Below, piece by piece: positions 41,926-51,966 of a DNA stretch of 64,000 bases (positions are counted from its first letter, which is position 1; each line of letters opens with the position of its first letter). The stretch is from Streptomyces sp. NRRL F-5123 (GTDB taxonomy: Bacteria > Actinomycetota > Actinomycetes > Streptomycetales > Streptomycetaceae): contig NZ_JOHY01000036.1 of the NCBI RefSeq assembly GCF_000721495.1, forward strand, positions 1 through 64,000, in the 5' to 3' direction. Under the pieces are notes generated by a model that worked only from the letters and a program-made list of their open reading frames with translations, did not search any database and had not been told where the DNA came from. Position numbers and translations under genes: made by a program.

Positions 41926-44625
41926 TCAGAGGCCGTACCGCTCGGCCGCCTCCTTGACCTTCGACGGCTCGATCTCGCCGCGCCGCGCGAGCGCCGCGAG
42001 GGCCTGCACGGTCACCGACTGCGGGTCGACACCGAAGTGCCGGCGGGCGGCGTCGCGGGTGTCGGACAGGCCGAAGCCGTCCGTGCCGACCGACGTCCAG
42101 TCCTGCTCGACCCACGGCGCGATCTGGTCGGGCACCGCCCGCATCCAGTCGCTGACCGCGACGACCGGACCCGGCGCGCCCTCCAGCGCCCGCGTCACGT
42201 ACGGGATGCGCTCCTCGCCGCGCAGCCGCGCCGCGTCGCACTCCATGGCCTCGCGCCTCAGCTCCGTCCAGGACGGCGCGGACCACACGTCGGCGGCCAC
42301 GCCCCAGTCCTCGGCGAGCAGCTTCTGCGCGTCGAGCGCCCAGTGGATCGCCGTGCCGGACGCGAGCAGCTGGAGCCGGGGGGCGCCGGCCGCAGCGTCC
42401 GCCGCCTCCTGGTAGCGGTAGAGGCCCTTGAGGATGCCTTCCTCGACGCCCGCGGGCATCGCGGGCTGCACCTTCGGCTCGTTGTAGACCGTCAGGTAGT
42501 AGAAGACGTCCTCGGCGTCGGGCCCGTACATGCGCCGCAGGCCCTCGCGGACGATCACCGAGACCTCGTACGCGAACGCCGGGTCGTAGGAGAGCGCCGC
42601 CGGGTTGGTCGAGGCGAGCAGGTGCGAGTGGCCGTCGGCGTGCTGGAGGCCCTCACCGGTCATCGTGGTGCGGCCCGCGGTCGCGCCGATCACGAAGCCG
42701 CGGCCCAGCTGGTCGGCGAGCGCCCAGAACTGGTCGGCGGTGCGCTGGAACCCGAACATCGAGTAGAAGATGTAGAACGGGATCATCGGCTCGCCGTGCG
42801 TGGCGTACGACGTGGCCGCCGCGGTGAAGTCGGCGAGCGAACCGGCCTCGGTGATCCCCTCGTTGAGGATCTGGCCGTCCTTCGCCTCCTTGTAGTACAG
42901 CAGCTGGTCGCGGTCGACCGGGTCGTACGTCTGGCCCTTGGGCGAGTACAGGCCCGCGGACGGGAAGAGCGACTCCATGCCGAAGGTGCGCGCCTCGTCC
43001 GGGACGACCGGCACCCAGCGGCGGCCGGTCTCCTTCTCCCGCATCAGGTCCTTGACCAGCCGGACGAACGCCATCGTGGTGGCGATCTCCTGGCTGCCCG
43101 AGCCCTGCTCCAGCGCCTTGTACGCCTTGTTGTCCGCGGCCGGCAGCGGCAGCGGTTTCGCGGTGACCCGGCGGGCGGGGGCCGGACCGCCGAGCGCGGC
43201 GCGCCGCTCGCGCAGGTAGCGCATCTCGGCGGAGTCCTCGCCCGGGTGCCAGTACGGGACGACGTCCGCGTCCAGCGCGCTGTCCGGGATCGGAAGCTCC
43301 AGCAGGTCGCGCATCGTGCGGAACTGCGCGAGCGTGAGCTTCTTCATCTGGTGGTTGGCGTTGCGCGACTCGAAGCCCGCGCCCAGGGTGTGACCCTTGA
43401 CGGTCTGGGCCAGGATCACCGTCGGGGCGCCCTTGTGCTCGACCGCCGCGCGGTAGGCCGCGTAGACCTTGCGCGGCTCGTGCCCGGCCCGCGAGGTCTG
43501 GAAGAGCTCCAGCAGCTTGGCGTCGGCCAGCGTGCCGCCGAGCGCGCGCAGCGCCGGGTCGGCGCCGAAGAAGTGCTCGCGGATGTAGGCCGCGTCGCGC
43601 GTGGCGTACGTCTGGAACTGCGCGTCCGGGACCTCGCGCAGCCGCCGCAGCAGTGCGCCCTCGGTGTCCTGGGCGATGACGGCGTCCCACGCCGAGCCCC
43701 ACAGGGCCTTCACGACGTTCCAGCCGGCGGCGCGGAACTGCGCCTCCAGCTCCTGCACGATCTTGAAGTTGGGGCGGACCGGGCCGTCGAGGCGCTGCAG
43801 GTTGCAGTTGATGACGAAGGTCAGGTTGTCCAGGCCCTCGCGCCCGGCGAGCGCCAGGGCGGCGGTCGACTCGGGCTCGTCCATCTCGCCGTCGCCGAGG
43901 AAGGCCCACACGTGCGAGTCGGAGGTGTCCTTGATGCCGCGGTGCTCCAGGTAGCGGTTGAAGCGCGCCTGGTAGATCGCGGACAGCGGGCCGAGGCCCA
44001 TGGAGACGGTGGGGAACTCCCACAGCCACGGCAGCCGCCGCGGGTGCGGGTACGAGGGCAGGCCGTCGCCGCCGGCCTCCTGCCGGAAGCGGTCCAGCTG
44101 CGCCTCGGAGATCCGGCCGTCGAGGAAGGCCCGGGCGTAGATGCCGGGGGAGGCGTGGCCCTGGATGTAGAGCTGGTCGCCGGAGCCCGCGCCCTCCTTC
44201 CCGCGGAAGAAGTGCTGGAAGCCCGTCTCGTACAGCCACGCCGCCGACGCGAAGGTGGCGATGTGGCCGCCGAGGCCGAGCTTGCTGCCGCGGGTGACCA
44301 TGGCCGCGGCGTTCCACCTGGTCCAGGCGGTGATCCGGGACTCCAGCGCCTCGTCGCCCGGGTAGGCGGGCTCGGCGGCGGTGGGGATGGTGTTGACGTA
44401 CTCCGTCTCCAGGAGGGCGGGCAGCACGGGGCCGCCCCCGGGGCCGGAGGTGTCGCCGGCCGAGGCGTGGTCGAGAACGCGCCGCATCAGGTACGCGCCC
44501 CGGTGGGGGCCGGCGGCCCGGGTGACCGCGTCGTACGACGCGAGCCATTCCGCGGTCTCTTCCGGGTCCCGGTCCGGGATCTGATCGAGCTGACCTGGCC
44601 GGGTACGGCCAACGGCGTCAGGCAT
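41926..44625 (-). CDS. aceE: Pyruvate dehydrogenase E1 component, homodimeric
   Basis: 899 aa, the length of homodimeric E1. It decarboxylates pyruvate with thiamine diphosphate and passes acetyl to the E2 lipoyl arm. The thiamine-binding motif runs from LGDGEMDEPES (about residue 243) to INCNLQRLDGPVRPN. EYVNTIP and ITAWTRWNAAAMV near the start, NANHQMKKL and HADGHSHLLASTNPA in the middle/late region fit AceE rather than alpha-ketoglutarate E1. ATG 44625 has AAGGCGG 9 nt upstream. The promoter contains a palindrome likely bound by the GntR regulator encoded 242 bp upstream on the same strand. Confidence 0.97.
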   Translation of the reverse strand: MPDAVGRTRPGQLDQIPDRDPEETAEWLASYDAVTRAAGPHRGAYLMRRVLDHASAGDTSGPGGGPVLPALLETEYVNTIPTAAEPAYPGDEALESRITAWTRWNAAAMVTRGSKLGLGGHIATFASAAWLYETGFQHFFRGKEGAGSGDQLYIQGHASPGIYARAFLDGRISEAQLDRFRQEAGGDGLPSYPHPRRLPWLWEFPTVSMGLGPLSAIYQARFNRYLEHRGIKDTSDSHVWAFLGDGEMDEPESTAALALAGREGLDNLTFVINCNLQRLDGPVRPNFKIVQELEAQFRAAGWNVVKALWGSAWDAVIAQDTEGALLRRLREVPDAQFQTYATRDAAYIREHFFGADPALRALGGTLADAKLLELFQTSRAGHEPRKVYAAYRAAVEHKGAPTVILAQTVKGHTLGAGFESRNANHQMKKLTLAQFRTMRDLLELPIPDSALDADVVPYWHPGEDSAEMRYLRERRAALGGPAPARRVTAKPLPLPAADNKAYKALEQGSGSQEIATTMAFVRLVKDLMREKETGRRWVPVVPDEARTFGMESLFPSAGLYSPKGQTYDPVDRDQLLYYKEAKDGQILNEGITEAGSLADFTAAATSYATHGEPMIPFYIFYSMFGFQRTADQFWALADQLGRGFVIGATAGRTTMTGEGLQHADGHSHLLASTNPAALSYDPAFAYEVSVIVREGLRRMYGPDAEDVFYYLTVYNEPKVQPAMPAGVEEGILKGLYRYQEAADAAAGAPRLQLLASGTAIHWALDAQKLLAEDWGVAADVWSAPSWTELRREAMECDAARLRGEERIPYVTRALEGAPGPVVAVSDWMRAVPDQIAPWVEQDWTSVGTDGFGLSDTRDAARRHFGVDPQSVTVQALAALARRGEIEPSKVKEAAERYGL

Positions 44626-44704
44626 GGGGTGCCGCCTTCCGGACGGAGGGAGGTGATGAGGAGCGATGGATTCGTCGGCAGACAGGGCTCGCCCTCGGGA
44701 ATCG

Positions 44705-44734
44705 ACGATACCTCTGCGATCGATGATCGATCAA
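44705..44734 (-). promoter_or_regulatory. aceE promoter overlapped by a TGATCGATCA palindrome
   Basis: On the minus strand TTGATC (44734-44729), 18 bp, then TATCGT (44710-44705), placing the start near 44698 and leaving a leader of about 73 nt. The 10-bp palindrome TGATCGATCA (44724-44733) covers the -35 box, and ATCGAT is repeated beside it (44719-44730). These are the best candidates for GntR binding. Confidence 0.5.
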
Positions 44735-44867
44735 TCCTGCTCAGGGGACGAATTCAAAGTCGGCACGGGGTGCCAACCTTCGAGGCACGCCGTGCCGCGA
44801 GGGCTTCACCTTCGAATTCCGCGGGACCCTCCGTGCGCCTCGGAGGATTATGCGGCCAACGGCATGG

Positions 44868-45506
44868 TTATACCTGCGGAGCGCAGCTCAGCACATGCGA
44901 CTTGATGAGGGCGCAGATCTCCGGGTCGCGCCGGGTGAAGGCGTCCACGATCTCCTGGTGCTCGGCGGCGTACGCCCGCGGCGCGGGGCTCAGCCAGCGG
45001 ATCGACAGCGTCGTCCACACCTCGATGCCCAGCGCCTCCCAGGCGTGCAGCAGCACCTTGTTGTGCGTCGCCCGGACGATCTCGTGGTGGAAGGCCACCG
45101 TGTGCCGGGCCTGGGCCTCGCCGTCCAGCGCGGCGTCCGCCAGCCGCAGCGCCTCGACCTCCCGCTCCAGAGCCGACGGGTCCGCCGCCAGCCGCGGTGC
45201 CGCCAGCTCGGCCGCGACCTGTTCGAGGCCCGCGCGCACCGGGTAGCTCTCCCGCAGCTCGGCCGCGGTGAGCCTGCGCACCCGCACGCCCTTGTTCGGC
45301 GCGGACTCGATGAGCCGCAGCGTCTCCAGCTCGCGCAGCGCCTCCCGTACCGGCGTCTGGCTGACCTGCAGCTCGGTCGCGATCCGGCGCTCCACGATGC
45401 GCTCGCCGGGCTTCCAGCGGCCGCTGACGATCCCCTCCAGGATGTGCTCGCGGATCTGGTCGCGGAGGCTGTGCACGACCAGGTGGGGGACTGCGGCATG
45501 GGTCAT
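44868..45506 (-). CDS. GntR family (FadR subfamily) regulator
   Basis: 212 aa from ATG 45506, with AAGGAG 9 nt upstream. A winged helix, LRDQIREHILEGIVSGRWKPGERIVERRIATELQVSQTPVREALRELETLRLIESAPNKGVRV, is followed by the all-helical FCD domain (metal/acid-binding His: FHHEIVRATHNKVLLHAW and AEHQEIVDAF). FCD-type sensors bind carboxylic acids such as pyruvate or lactate. Its place between aceE and sucB, and a palindrome at the aceE -35, make it the probable PDH regulator, equivalent in role to PdhR though from a different part of the family. Confidence 0.93.
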   Translation of the reverse strand: MTHAAVPHLVVHSLRDQIREHILEGIVSGRWKPGERIVERRIATELQVSQTPVREALRELETLRLIESAPNKGVRVRRLTAAELRESYPVRAGLEQVAAELAAPRLAADPSALEREVEALRLADAALDGEAQARHTVAFHHEIVRATHNKVLLHAWEALGIEVWTTLSIRWLSPAPRAYAAEHQEIVDAFTRRDPEICALIKSHVLSCAPQV

Positions 45507-45586
45507 GGGGCGCGCTCCTTCACCGGTGGCGTGCTCTAGACGATACGACGCGGAGGCAACCCTGCCTCCCACCGGACCGCATGTCA

Positions 45587-45633
45587 GACGGCCGCGCCCC
45601 CGCCCCGGGAAACGGGGCGGGGGCGCGGCCGTC
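45587..45633 (-). terminator. Very strong terminator after sucB
   Basis: A perfect 21-bp stem, starting GACGGCCGCGCCCCCG, encloses a GGAAA pentaloop. It is 22 bp beyond the E2 stop codon and separates the lpdA-sucB operon from the GntR gene. Confidence 0.85.
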
Positions 45634-45654
45634 CGACCGGAGGCCTCGCGGGGC

Positions 45655-47409
45655 CTACAGGCCCAGCTCGACCTCGAACTCGCCGGCCTCCAGGATCTCC
45701 TTGACCGCCGTCAGGTAGCGGGCCGCGTCGGCACCGTCCACCAGCCGGTGGTCGTAGGACAGCGACAGGTACGTCATGTCGCGGACGCCGATCGTCGTGC
45801 CGTCCGGGGTCTCCAGGACCACCGGGCGCTTGACGGTGGCGCCGATGCCCAGGATGGCGGCCTGGTTCGGCGGCACGATCACGGTGTCGAAGAGCGCACC
45901 GCGCGAACCGGTGTTGCTGATCGTGAAGGTCGCGCCCGCCAGGTCGTCCGGGGTGATCTTGCTGGCCCGGACGTTGGCCGCGAGCTCCGCGGTCTTCTTG
46001 GCGATACCCGCGATGTTGAGGTCGCCCGCACCCTTGATGACCGGGGTCATCAGGCCCTTCTCGGAGTCCACGGCGATGCCGATGTTCTCGCTGTCGAAGT
46101 AGGTGATCGTGCCCTCGTCCTCGTTGATCCGGGCGTTGATCACCGGGTGCGCCTTGAGCGCCTGCGCGGCGGCCTTGACGTAGAACGGCATCGGGGAGAG
46201 CTTGACGCCCTCGCGTGCCGCGAACGCCTCCTTGGCCTGGCCGCGCAGCCGCATCAGCCGCGTGACGTCGACCTCGACGACGCTGGTGAGCTGCGCCTGC
46301 GAGTGCAGGGCCTTCATCATGTTGTCGCCGATGACCTTGCGCATCCGGGTCATCTTGACCGTCTGGCCGCGCAGCGGCGAGACCGCCGCGGCGGCCTTCG
46401 GCGCGGCGGCGGGTGCGGCCGGGGCGGCAGCGGCGCTCGCGGCGGCCTTGGCGGCCTCCGCGGCGGCGAGCACGTCCTGCTTGCGGATCCGGCCGCCGAC
46501 GCCCGTGCCGCGCACCGAGCCCAGGCTCACGCCGTTCTCGGCGGCGAGCTTGCGCACCAGCGGGGTCACGTACGCGCCCTCGTCCACCGGGGCGGTGGCC
46601 GCGGGAGCGGCCTGGGCCAGGGCAGCCGGGGCCACCGGCGCGGGGGCCGGAGCCGGGGCGGGAGCCGGAGCAGCCGGAGCCGGAGCCGGGGCGGGCGCGG
46701 CAGCAGCCGGAGCCGGTGCGGCCGGCGCGGGGGCCGGGGCAGCCGGGGCCGGGGCGGGAGCGGCAGGAGCCGGAGCGGCGGCGGGCGCGGCACCGGCGGC
46801 GCCGACGACCGCGAGCCGGGCGCCGACCTCGGCCGTCTCGTCCTCCTGGACCAGGATCTCCAGCACCGTGCCGGACACCGGCGACGGGATCTCGGTGTCG
46901 ACCTTGTCCGTCGACACCTCGAGCAGCGGCTCGTCGGCCTCGACCGTCTCGCCGACGGCCTTCAGCCAGCGGGTCACGGTGCCCTCGGTCACGCTCTCGC
47001 CGAGCGCGGGCAGCACCACGTCGGTGCCGGACGCGCCGGAGCTGCCCTCGGCGGCCTGCGCCGTCGGGGCCGGGGCCGGGGCGGGGGACTCGGTCGACGG
47101 CGCGGTGGGCGCGGCGGGCTCGGGCTGGGCGGGCTCTGCGGCCGGGGCGGGAGCGGCGGCGGGCGCGCCGCTGCCGTCGTCGATCACTGCCAGCTCGGCG
47201 CCGACCTCGACCGTCTCGTCCTCGGCGACCTTGATGGACGCCAGGACGCCGGACACGGGCGAGGGGATCTCGGTGTCGACCTTGTCGGTCGACACCTCGA
47301 GCAGCGGCTCGTCGGCCTCGACGCGCTCACCTTCGGCCTTGAGCCAGCGGGTGACGGTGCCCTCGGTCACGCTCTCGCCGAGCGCCGGCAGGGTTACGGA
47401 AACCGCCAT
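45655..47409 (-). CDS. sucB: Dihydrolipoamide acyltransferase E2 (SucB/AceF type, two lipoyl domains)
   Basis: 584 aa from ATG 47409, AGAGGAG 10 nt upstream. Two lipoyl domains (residues about 3-78 and 128-203) are nearly identical, each with [14 protein letters not shown] where Lys is lipoylated. A 90-residue Ala/Pro linker follows. The E1/E3-binding domain is [37 protein letters not shown]. The acyltransferase core ends with the catalytic [17 protein letters not shown]. Actinobacterial proteins labelled SucB serve as the acetyl E2 of PDH; the location between lpdA and aceE fits this. It lies 52 bp after lpdA and is probably co-transcribed. Confidence 0.95.
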   Translation of the reverse strand: MAVSVTLPALGESVTEGTVTRWLKAEGERVEADEPLLEVSTDKVDTEIPSPVSGVLASIKVAEDETVEVGAELAVIDDGSGAPAAAPAPAAEPAQPEPAAPTAPSTESPAPAPAPTAQAAEGSSGASGTDVVLPALGESVTEGTVTRWLKAVGETVEADEPLLEVSTDKVDTEIPSPVSGTVLEILVQEDETAEVGARLAVVGAAGAAPAAAPAPAAPAPAPAAPAPAPAAPAPAAAAPAPAPAPAAPAPAPAPAPAPVAPAALAQAAPAATAPVDEGAYVTPLVRKLAAENGVSLGSVRGTGVGGRIRKQDVLAAAEAAKAAASAAAAPAAPAAAPKAAAAVSPLRGQTVKMTRMRKVIGDNMMKALHSQAQLTSVVEVDVTRLMRLRGQAKEAFAAREGVKLSPMPFYVKAAAQALKAHPVINARINEDEGTITYFDSENIGIAVDSEKGLMTPVIKGAGDLNIAGIAKKTAELAANVRASKITPDDLAGATFTISNTGSRGALFDTVIVPPNQAAILGIGATVKRPVVLETPDGTTIGVRDMTYLSLSYDHRLVDGADAARYLTAVKEILEAGEFEVELGL

Positions 47410-47461
47410 GGTTGCGGTTACTCCTCTGCAATCTGTGCGGATGGGTGGCGTGTAGTGAGGG

Positions 47462-48850
47462 TCAGTCGTGCGAGTGCAGCGGCTTGCCCGCGAGAGCCAG
47501 GTGGGCCTCGCCCATGGCCTCGTTCTGCGTCGGGTGCGCGTGGATGAGCTGCGCGACCTCGGCGGGCAGCGCCTCCCAGTTGTAGATGAGCTGGGCCTCG
47601 CCGACCTGCTCGCCCATCCGGTCGCCCACCATGTGGACGCCCACCACGGCACCGTCGCGGACCTGGACGAGCTTGATCTCGCCCGAGGTCTTGAGGATCT
47701 TGCTCTTGCCGTTGCCCGCCAGGTTGTACTTGAGCGACACGACCTTGTCCGCGCCGTAGATCTCCTTGGCCTTCGCCTCGGTGATGCCGACGGAGGCGAC
47801 CTCGGGGTGGCAGTACGTCACGCGCGGCACACCGTCGTAGTCGATCGGCACGGCCTTCAGGCCCGCCAGCCGCTCGGCCACGAGGATGCCCTCGGCGAAG
47901 CCGACGTGCGCGAGCTGGAGCGTGGGCACCAGGTCGCCGACCGCCGAGATCGTCGGCACGTTCGTCCGCATGTACTCGTCGACCAGGACGTAGCCGCGGT
48001 CCATCGCGACGCCCTGCTCCTCGTAGCCCAGGTTCTGCGAGACCGGGCCGCGGCCGATGGCCACCAGCAGGACCTCGGCCTCGAAGGTCTTGCCGTCGGC
48101 CAGCGTCACCTTCACGCCGTCCGCGGTGTACTCGGCACTCTGGAAGAAGGTGCCGAGGTTAAACTTGATCCCGCGCTTGCGGAAGGCCCGCTCCAGCAGC
48201 TTCGAGCTGTTCTCGTCCTCGACCGGGACCAGGTGCGGCAGGCCCTCGACGATCGTCACGTCGGTGCCGAAGGACTTCCACGCCGAGGCGAACTCGACGC
48301 CGATCACACCGCCGCCCAGCACGATCGCCGACTTCGGCACGCGGTCCAGGGTCAGCGCGTGGTCGGACGAGATGATCCGGTTGCCGTCGATCGTCAGCCC
48401 CGGCAGCGAACGCGGTACGGAACCGGTCGCCAGCACCACGTGCCGGCCCTGGATCCGCTGCCCGTTCACATCCACCGAGGTCGGCGACGACAGCCGGCCC
48501 TCGCCCTCGACGTAGGTCACCTTGCGCGAGGCGACCAGTCCCTGCAGACCCTTGTACAGGCCCGAGATCACGTCGTCCTTGTACTTGTGGACGGCTGCGA
48601 TGTCGATGCCCTCGAAGGTGGCCTTCACACCGAACTGCTCGCTCTCGCGAGCCTGGTCCGCGATCTCACCGGCGTGCAGCAGCGCCTTGGTGGGAATGCA
48701 GCCGTTGTGCAGACAGGTGCCCCCGAGCTTGTTCTTCTCGATCAGGGCGACGTCCAGTCCCAGCTGCGCGGCACGCAGAGCGGCCGCGTAGCCGCCACTG
48801 CCGCCGCCGAGGATCACTAGGTCGTAAACAGTGCTGGCGTCGTTCGCCAC
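47462..48850 (-). CDS. lpdA: Dihydrolipoyl dehydrogenase (E3)
   Basis: 462 aa from GTG 48850, GGAGGAC 6 nt upstream. FAD motif [20 protein letters not shown], redox-active disulfide [19 protein letters not shown]-binding [13 protein letters not shown], second FAD site [22 protein letters not shown], and the C-terminal His-Glu pair [18 protein letters not shown] are all intact. It reoxidises lipoyl groups of the E2 next door using NAD+. It heads the lpdA-sucB pair on the minus strand; pepA lies upstream with its own terminator between. Confidence 0.97.
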   Translation of the reverse strand: MANDASTVYDLVILGGGSGGYAAALRAAQLGLDVALIEKNKLGGTCLHNGCIPTKALLHAGEIADQARESEQFGVKATFEGIDIAAVHKYKDDVISGLYKGLQGLVASRKVTYVEGEGRLSSPTSVDVNGQRIQGRHVVLATGSVPRSLPGLTIDGNRIISSDHALTLDRVPKSAIVLGGGVIGVEFASAWKSFGTDVTIVEGLPHLVPVEDENSSKLLERAFRKRGIKFNLGTFFQSAEYTADGVKVTLADGKTFEAEVLLVAIGRGPVSQNLGYEEQGVAMDRGYVLVDEYMRTNVPTISAVGDLVPTLQLAHVGFAEGILVAERLAGLKAVPIDYDGVPRVTYCHPEVASVGITEAKAKEIYGADKVVSLKYNLAGNGKSKILKTSGEIKLVQVRDGAVVGVHMVGDRMGEQVGEAQLIYNWEALPAEVAQLIHAHPTQNEAMGEAHLALAGKPLHSHD

Positions 48851-49014
48851 GTCACGTCCTCCATGCATGGGTTCGCCGGAGCCGGTCCACCATGACCGGA
48901 CGGCGGCTTTGGTTCGGCCGCTTTGTCTCAAAGGGGGGCCCTGTCGTGCCGAGACAACATCTTCGCACTTCTCGCGCCCTCGCGGGGCACCGGCCCTGCC
49001 CGACGGAACACGCG

Positions 49015-49047
49015 GTACGGCCCCCGACATGCCGTCGGGGGCCGTAC
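49015..49047 (-). terminator. Terminator after pepA
   Basis: GTACGGCCCCCGAC and its perfect complement form a 14-bp stem around ATGCC. It lies 92 bp downstream of the pepA stop and upstream of lpdA, insulating the two. Confidence 0.8.
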
Positions 49048-49138
49048 GCGTGACACATCTCACCTGCTGCCCGCTTTTGTCAGAACCCGCTCCCGCGGCC
49101 CCCTGCGCGGGCGGCGCGGGGGAGGTGACGGGGCGCGC

Positions 49139-50647
49139 TCAGAGCAGCTCGCCCTCCGCGGTCCGCCGGGCCAGCGCGACGAGCGTCCGTACGGCCGAAC
49201 CGGTGCCGCCCTTCGGGGTGTAGCCGGACGGCCCGCCCTCGTTGAAGGCCGGACCCGCGATGTCCAGGTGCGCCCAGGTGATGCCCTCGCCGACGAACTC
49301 GCGCAGGAACAGCCCCGCGACCAGCCCGCCGCCCTGGCGTACGCCCATGTTGGCGATGTCCGCGGTGGGGGAGTCGAAGGTCTTGCGCAGCGCCTGCGGC
49401 AGCGGCATCGGCCACGAGTCCTCGCCCTCGGCGAGCGCGGCGCCGTGCACGGCGGTACGGAAGGCGTCGTCGTTCGCCATGATTCCGAAGCGGCCGTCGC
49501 CCAGCGCCAGCACCATCGCGCCGGTCAGCGTCGCAACGTCCACGATCGCGTCCGGCGACTCCTCCGAGGCCCGCACCAGCGCGTCGGCGAGCACCAGGCG
49601 GCCCTCGGCGTCGGTGTTCAGCACCTCGACCGTCTTGCCGCCGTACATCCGCAGCACGTCACCGGGACGTGTCGCACCGCCGCCCGGCATGTTCTCGGCC
49701 AGCGCCAGCCAGCCGGTCACGTTGACCTGCAGGCCGAGCTTCGCGCTCGCCACGACCGCGGCGAAGACCGCGGCCGCGCCGCTCATGTCGCACTTCATCG
49801 TCTCGTTGTGGCCCGGGGGCTTCAGCGAGATGCCGCCCGAGTCGTACGTGATGCCCTTGCCGACGAAGGCGAGCGACCGGTTCGCCTTGGGGTGCGTGTA
49901 CGCCACCCGCACCAGCCGCGGCGGCGTCGCCGAGCCCTGGCCGACGCCCATGATGCCGCCGTAGCCGCCCTTGAGCAGCGCCTTCTCGTCCAGCACCTCG
50001 ACCTTCAGGCCGAATTCCTTGGCCGCGGCCTGCACCTCGGCGGCGAACGCCTTCGGGGTCAGGTCGTTCGGCGGGGTGTTCACCAGGTCACGCGCCCGGT
50101 TCACCTCCACGGCCACCGCGACCGCGCGCTCCACCGCGGCCTTGAACGCCTTGTCGCGCGGCTTGGCGCCCACGACGGCGACCTCGCCCAGCGGGGCCTT
50201 GCCGGCGTCCGCCTGGTAGGCGGTGAACTTGTACGCGCCGAGCAGCGCGCCGATCCCCACCGCCTCCACCAGCGCCGGCTCGTCCGCCGGGAGCGCGTAC
50301 GCGGCCTTCTTCGCGCCGGCCAGCGCCCGCGCGGCCGTGCCGGCGGCCTTGCGCAGCGCCTCGGGGTCGAAGCCCTCGTCTGCGGCGGGCGGCTCGCCCA
50401 GCCCCACCGCCACCACGACCGGAGCCTTCACGCCGTCCGGCGCGGGGAGCTTCGTGAGCTCCCCCTCCGCGCCGGTCGCGCCGAGCGTCTCCAGGGTCGC
50501 GCCGAGCTTGCCGCCGAAGGCGGCGTCCACCGACTCCGCGCCCGGCGCGAGCACGGGGCCGCCCTTGGCGGCCTTGCTCACCCCCACGACGACGGCGTCC
50601 GCGCGCAACGCTGCGGCGGCGGAGGTACTGAGTGTCAGAGCTGTCAC
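49139..50647 (-). CDS. pepA: Leucyl aminopeptidase (M17)
   Basis: 502 aa from GTG 50647. The C-terminal catalytic half contains KGITYDSGGISLKPPGHNETMKCDMSGAAAV (metal-binding Lys and Asp), and the M17 signature NTDAEGRLVLADAL with Asp/Glu ligands and the catalytic Arg. The N-terminal macro-like domain precedes it. The hexameric zinc enzyme removes N-terminal residues in the cytoplasm and assists peptide turnover. An AGGA ribosome site is 12 nt upstream. It is conserved next to lpdA in streptomycetes. Confidence 0.96.
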   Translation of the reverse strand: MTALTLSTSAAAALRADAVVVGVSKAAKGGPVLAPGAESVDAAFGGKLGATLETLGATGAEGELTKLPAPDGVKAPVVVAVGLGEPPAADEGFDPEALRKAAGTAARALAGAKKAAYALPADEPALVEAVGIGALLGAYKFTAYQADAGKAPLGEVAVVGAKPRDKAFKAAVERAVAVAVEVNRARDLVNTPPNDLTPKAFAAEVQAAAKEFGLKVEVLDEKALLKGGYGGIMGVGQGSATPPRLVRVAYTHPKANRSLAFVGKGITYDSGGISLKPPGHNETMKCDMSGAAAVFAAVVASAKLGLQVNVTGWLALAENMPGGGATRPGDVLRMYGGKTVEVLNTDAEGRLVLADALVRASEESPDAIVDVATLTGAMVLALGDGRFGIMANDDAFRTAVHGAALAEGEDSWPMPLPQALRKTFDSPTADIANMGVRQGGGLVAGLFLREFVGEGITWAHLDIAGPAFNEGGPSGYTPKGGTGSAVRTLVALARRTAEGELL

Positions 50648-51174
50648 GGTCGGTAGGGTCCTATTCGGTCGAGGTCCGCATCGATGGCCGGTGGGTGGCC
50701 CGGCCGGGCCGTCTCCGCATGGTAATCCGCCGCACCATCGGGGCATTTCGCGGGCGACCAGCCGAGCGTACGCCGCTCCGCGGCGGGTTATCGGTTGCGC
50801 TGCCTGGGGCGGTGAGCGTTTTTCCACCGCCCGGCGCCGAGGGGGCGTGCGGCTGCGGCGTGGGGCACACCAGGGGCGCGCCCAGGCGAAGCTCTGGGGG
50901 AGAACTGCGCGAGTAACCCGCCACCGGCCGGTGGTCCGGTACGAAACCGGACTGCCCCTTCGGGCCGGTGACGACCCGCGCCCCGGTGGGGGTGGGCCGC
51001 GCAGTTCTCCCCCAGAGCTTCGCGTGGGTGATACCCCACGCGGAGTGAAAATGCTCGCCGGTGGCGCAGCCGCAACCTGAGACGCTCGCCCGCCACTCCA
51101 GCCGAAGGCTGAAGCGGTTGCCCCGCGGGGCCGCCGCGCCCCGGGACGCGTGGCGCCCTCCGCAGGAGAGGGGC
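50648..51174. other. 527-bp gap containing a repeat-family copy
   Basis: There is no gene. The central 150 bp (50881-51028) are an inverted-repeat member of the dispersed family. The rest is the pepA upstream region (50648-50790) and unremarkable DNA after the cobS stop. Confidence 0.7.
50881..51028. repeat. Large inverted repeat with 31-bp arms around a conserved core
   Basis: 50881-50911 (starting CCCAGGCGAAGCTCTGG) is complementary to 50998-51028 with one mismatch. The 86-bp interior has CCACCGGCCGGTGGTCCGG, ACCGGACTGCCCCTTCGGG and GACGACCCGCGCCCC, shared with copies at 36618-37194 and 39680-39845. Confidence 0.9.
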
Positions 51175-51966
51175 TCAGCGCAGGGCGAGGGGGAGCAGGG
51201 TCACCGTCAGGGCGGATTCGGCGAGGGCGCCGAAGACGTCGCCGGTCACGCCGCCGAAGCGGCGGACGCAGTGGTGGAGGAGGGCCTCCGCGGTGGTGAG
51301 GGCGAGGACGACGGAGAGGGCGGCGCGCAGGGGGGTGAGGCCCCCGAAGGGGGTGTACGCGGCGGCGGCGAGGGCCGCGCAGGCCGCGGGGGCGGCGAGG
51401 GCGGCGGGTACGGGGATCGTGCCGGCGACCGCCGCGCCGAGGCCCTCGGGGCGGGCCGGCGGGACGCCCACGCGGCACGCGAGGGTCAGCGCCGCCCGCG
51501 CGGTGACGCCGGCGGCCACGGCGGCGGCGCACCCGTACCGCCACCCGTGCCCGTAGCACTGCGCGACCGCCGCGACCTGGGCGAGCAGCACGAGGACGAG
51601 CACGACGACGCCGAAGGGCCCCACGTCGGACTGCTTCATGATCCGCAGCGCGTCGTCAGCCGGCTTGCCGGAGCCGAGCCCGTCCGCGGTGTCGGCGAGC
51701 CCGTCGAGGTGCAGCCCCCGGGTGAGGACGGCGGGGACGGCCACCGTACCCACCGCCGCGAGCAGCGGCCCCGCGCCGAGCGCCCACAGCAGGCCGCCGC
51801 AGCCCGCGGCCGCGAGCCCCACGACGGCGCCCGCGAGCGGCGCGGCCAGCATGCCGCCGCGGGCCGCGCGCCGGTCCCACCGGCGCACCCGGACGGGCAG
51901 CACGGTGAGGGTGCCGAAGGCGAACCGCAGGGCGTCCGCGGTGGTGGGCCGGGAGTCGTCGTTCAC
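51175..51966 (-). CDS. cobS: Adenosylcobinamide-GDP ribazoletransferase
   Basis: 263 aa from GTG 51966, which overlaps the stop of the rhomboid-like gene (GTGA, 4 bp). It joins adenosylcobinamide-GDP and alpha-ribazole to give cobalamin at the membrane. The early ALRFAFGTLTVLPV, the signature RGLHLDGLADTADGLGSGK with paired Asp, and MKQSDVGPFGVVVLVLVLLAQVAA are characteristic. Six or seven hydrophobic segments place it in the inner membrane. CobT, which makes its substrate alpha-ribazole phosphate, is encoded 0.8 kb upstream. Confidence 0.95.
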   Translation of the reverse strand: MNDDSRPTTADALRFAFGTLTVLPVRVRRWDRRAARGGMLAAPLAGAVVGLAAAGCGGLLWALGAGPLLAAVGTVAVPAVLTRGLHLDGLADTADGLGSGKPADDALRIMKQSDVGPFGVVVLVLVLLAQVAAVAQCYGHGWRYGCAAAVAAGVTARAALTLACRVGVPPARPEGLGAAVAGTIPVPAALAAPAACAALAAAAYTPFGGLTPLRAALSVVLALTTAEALLHHCVRRFGGVTGDVFGALAESALTVTLLPLALR

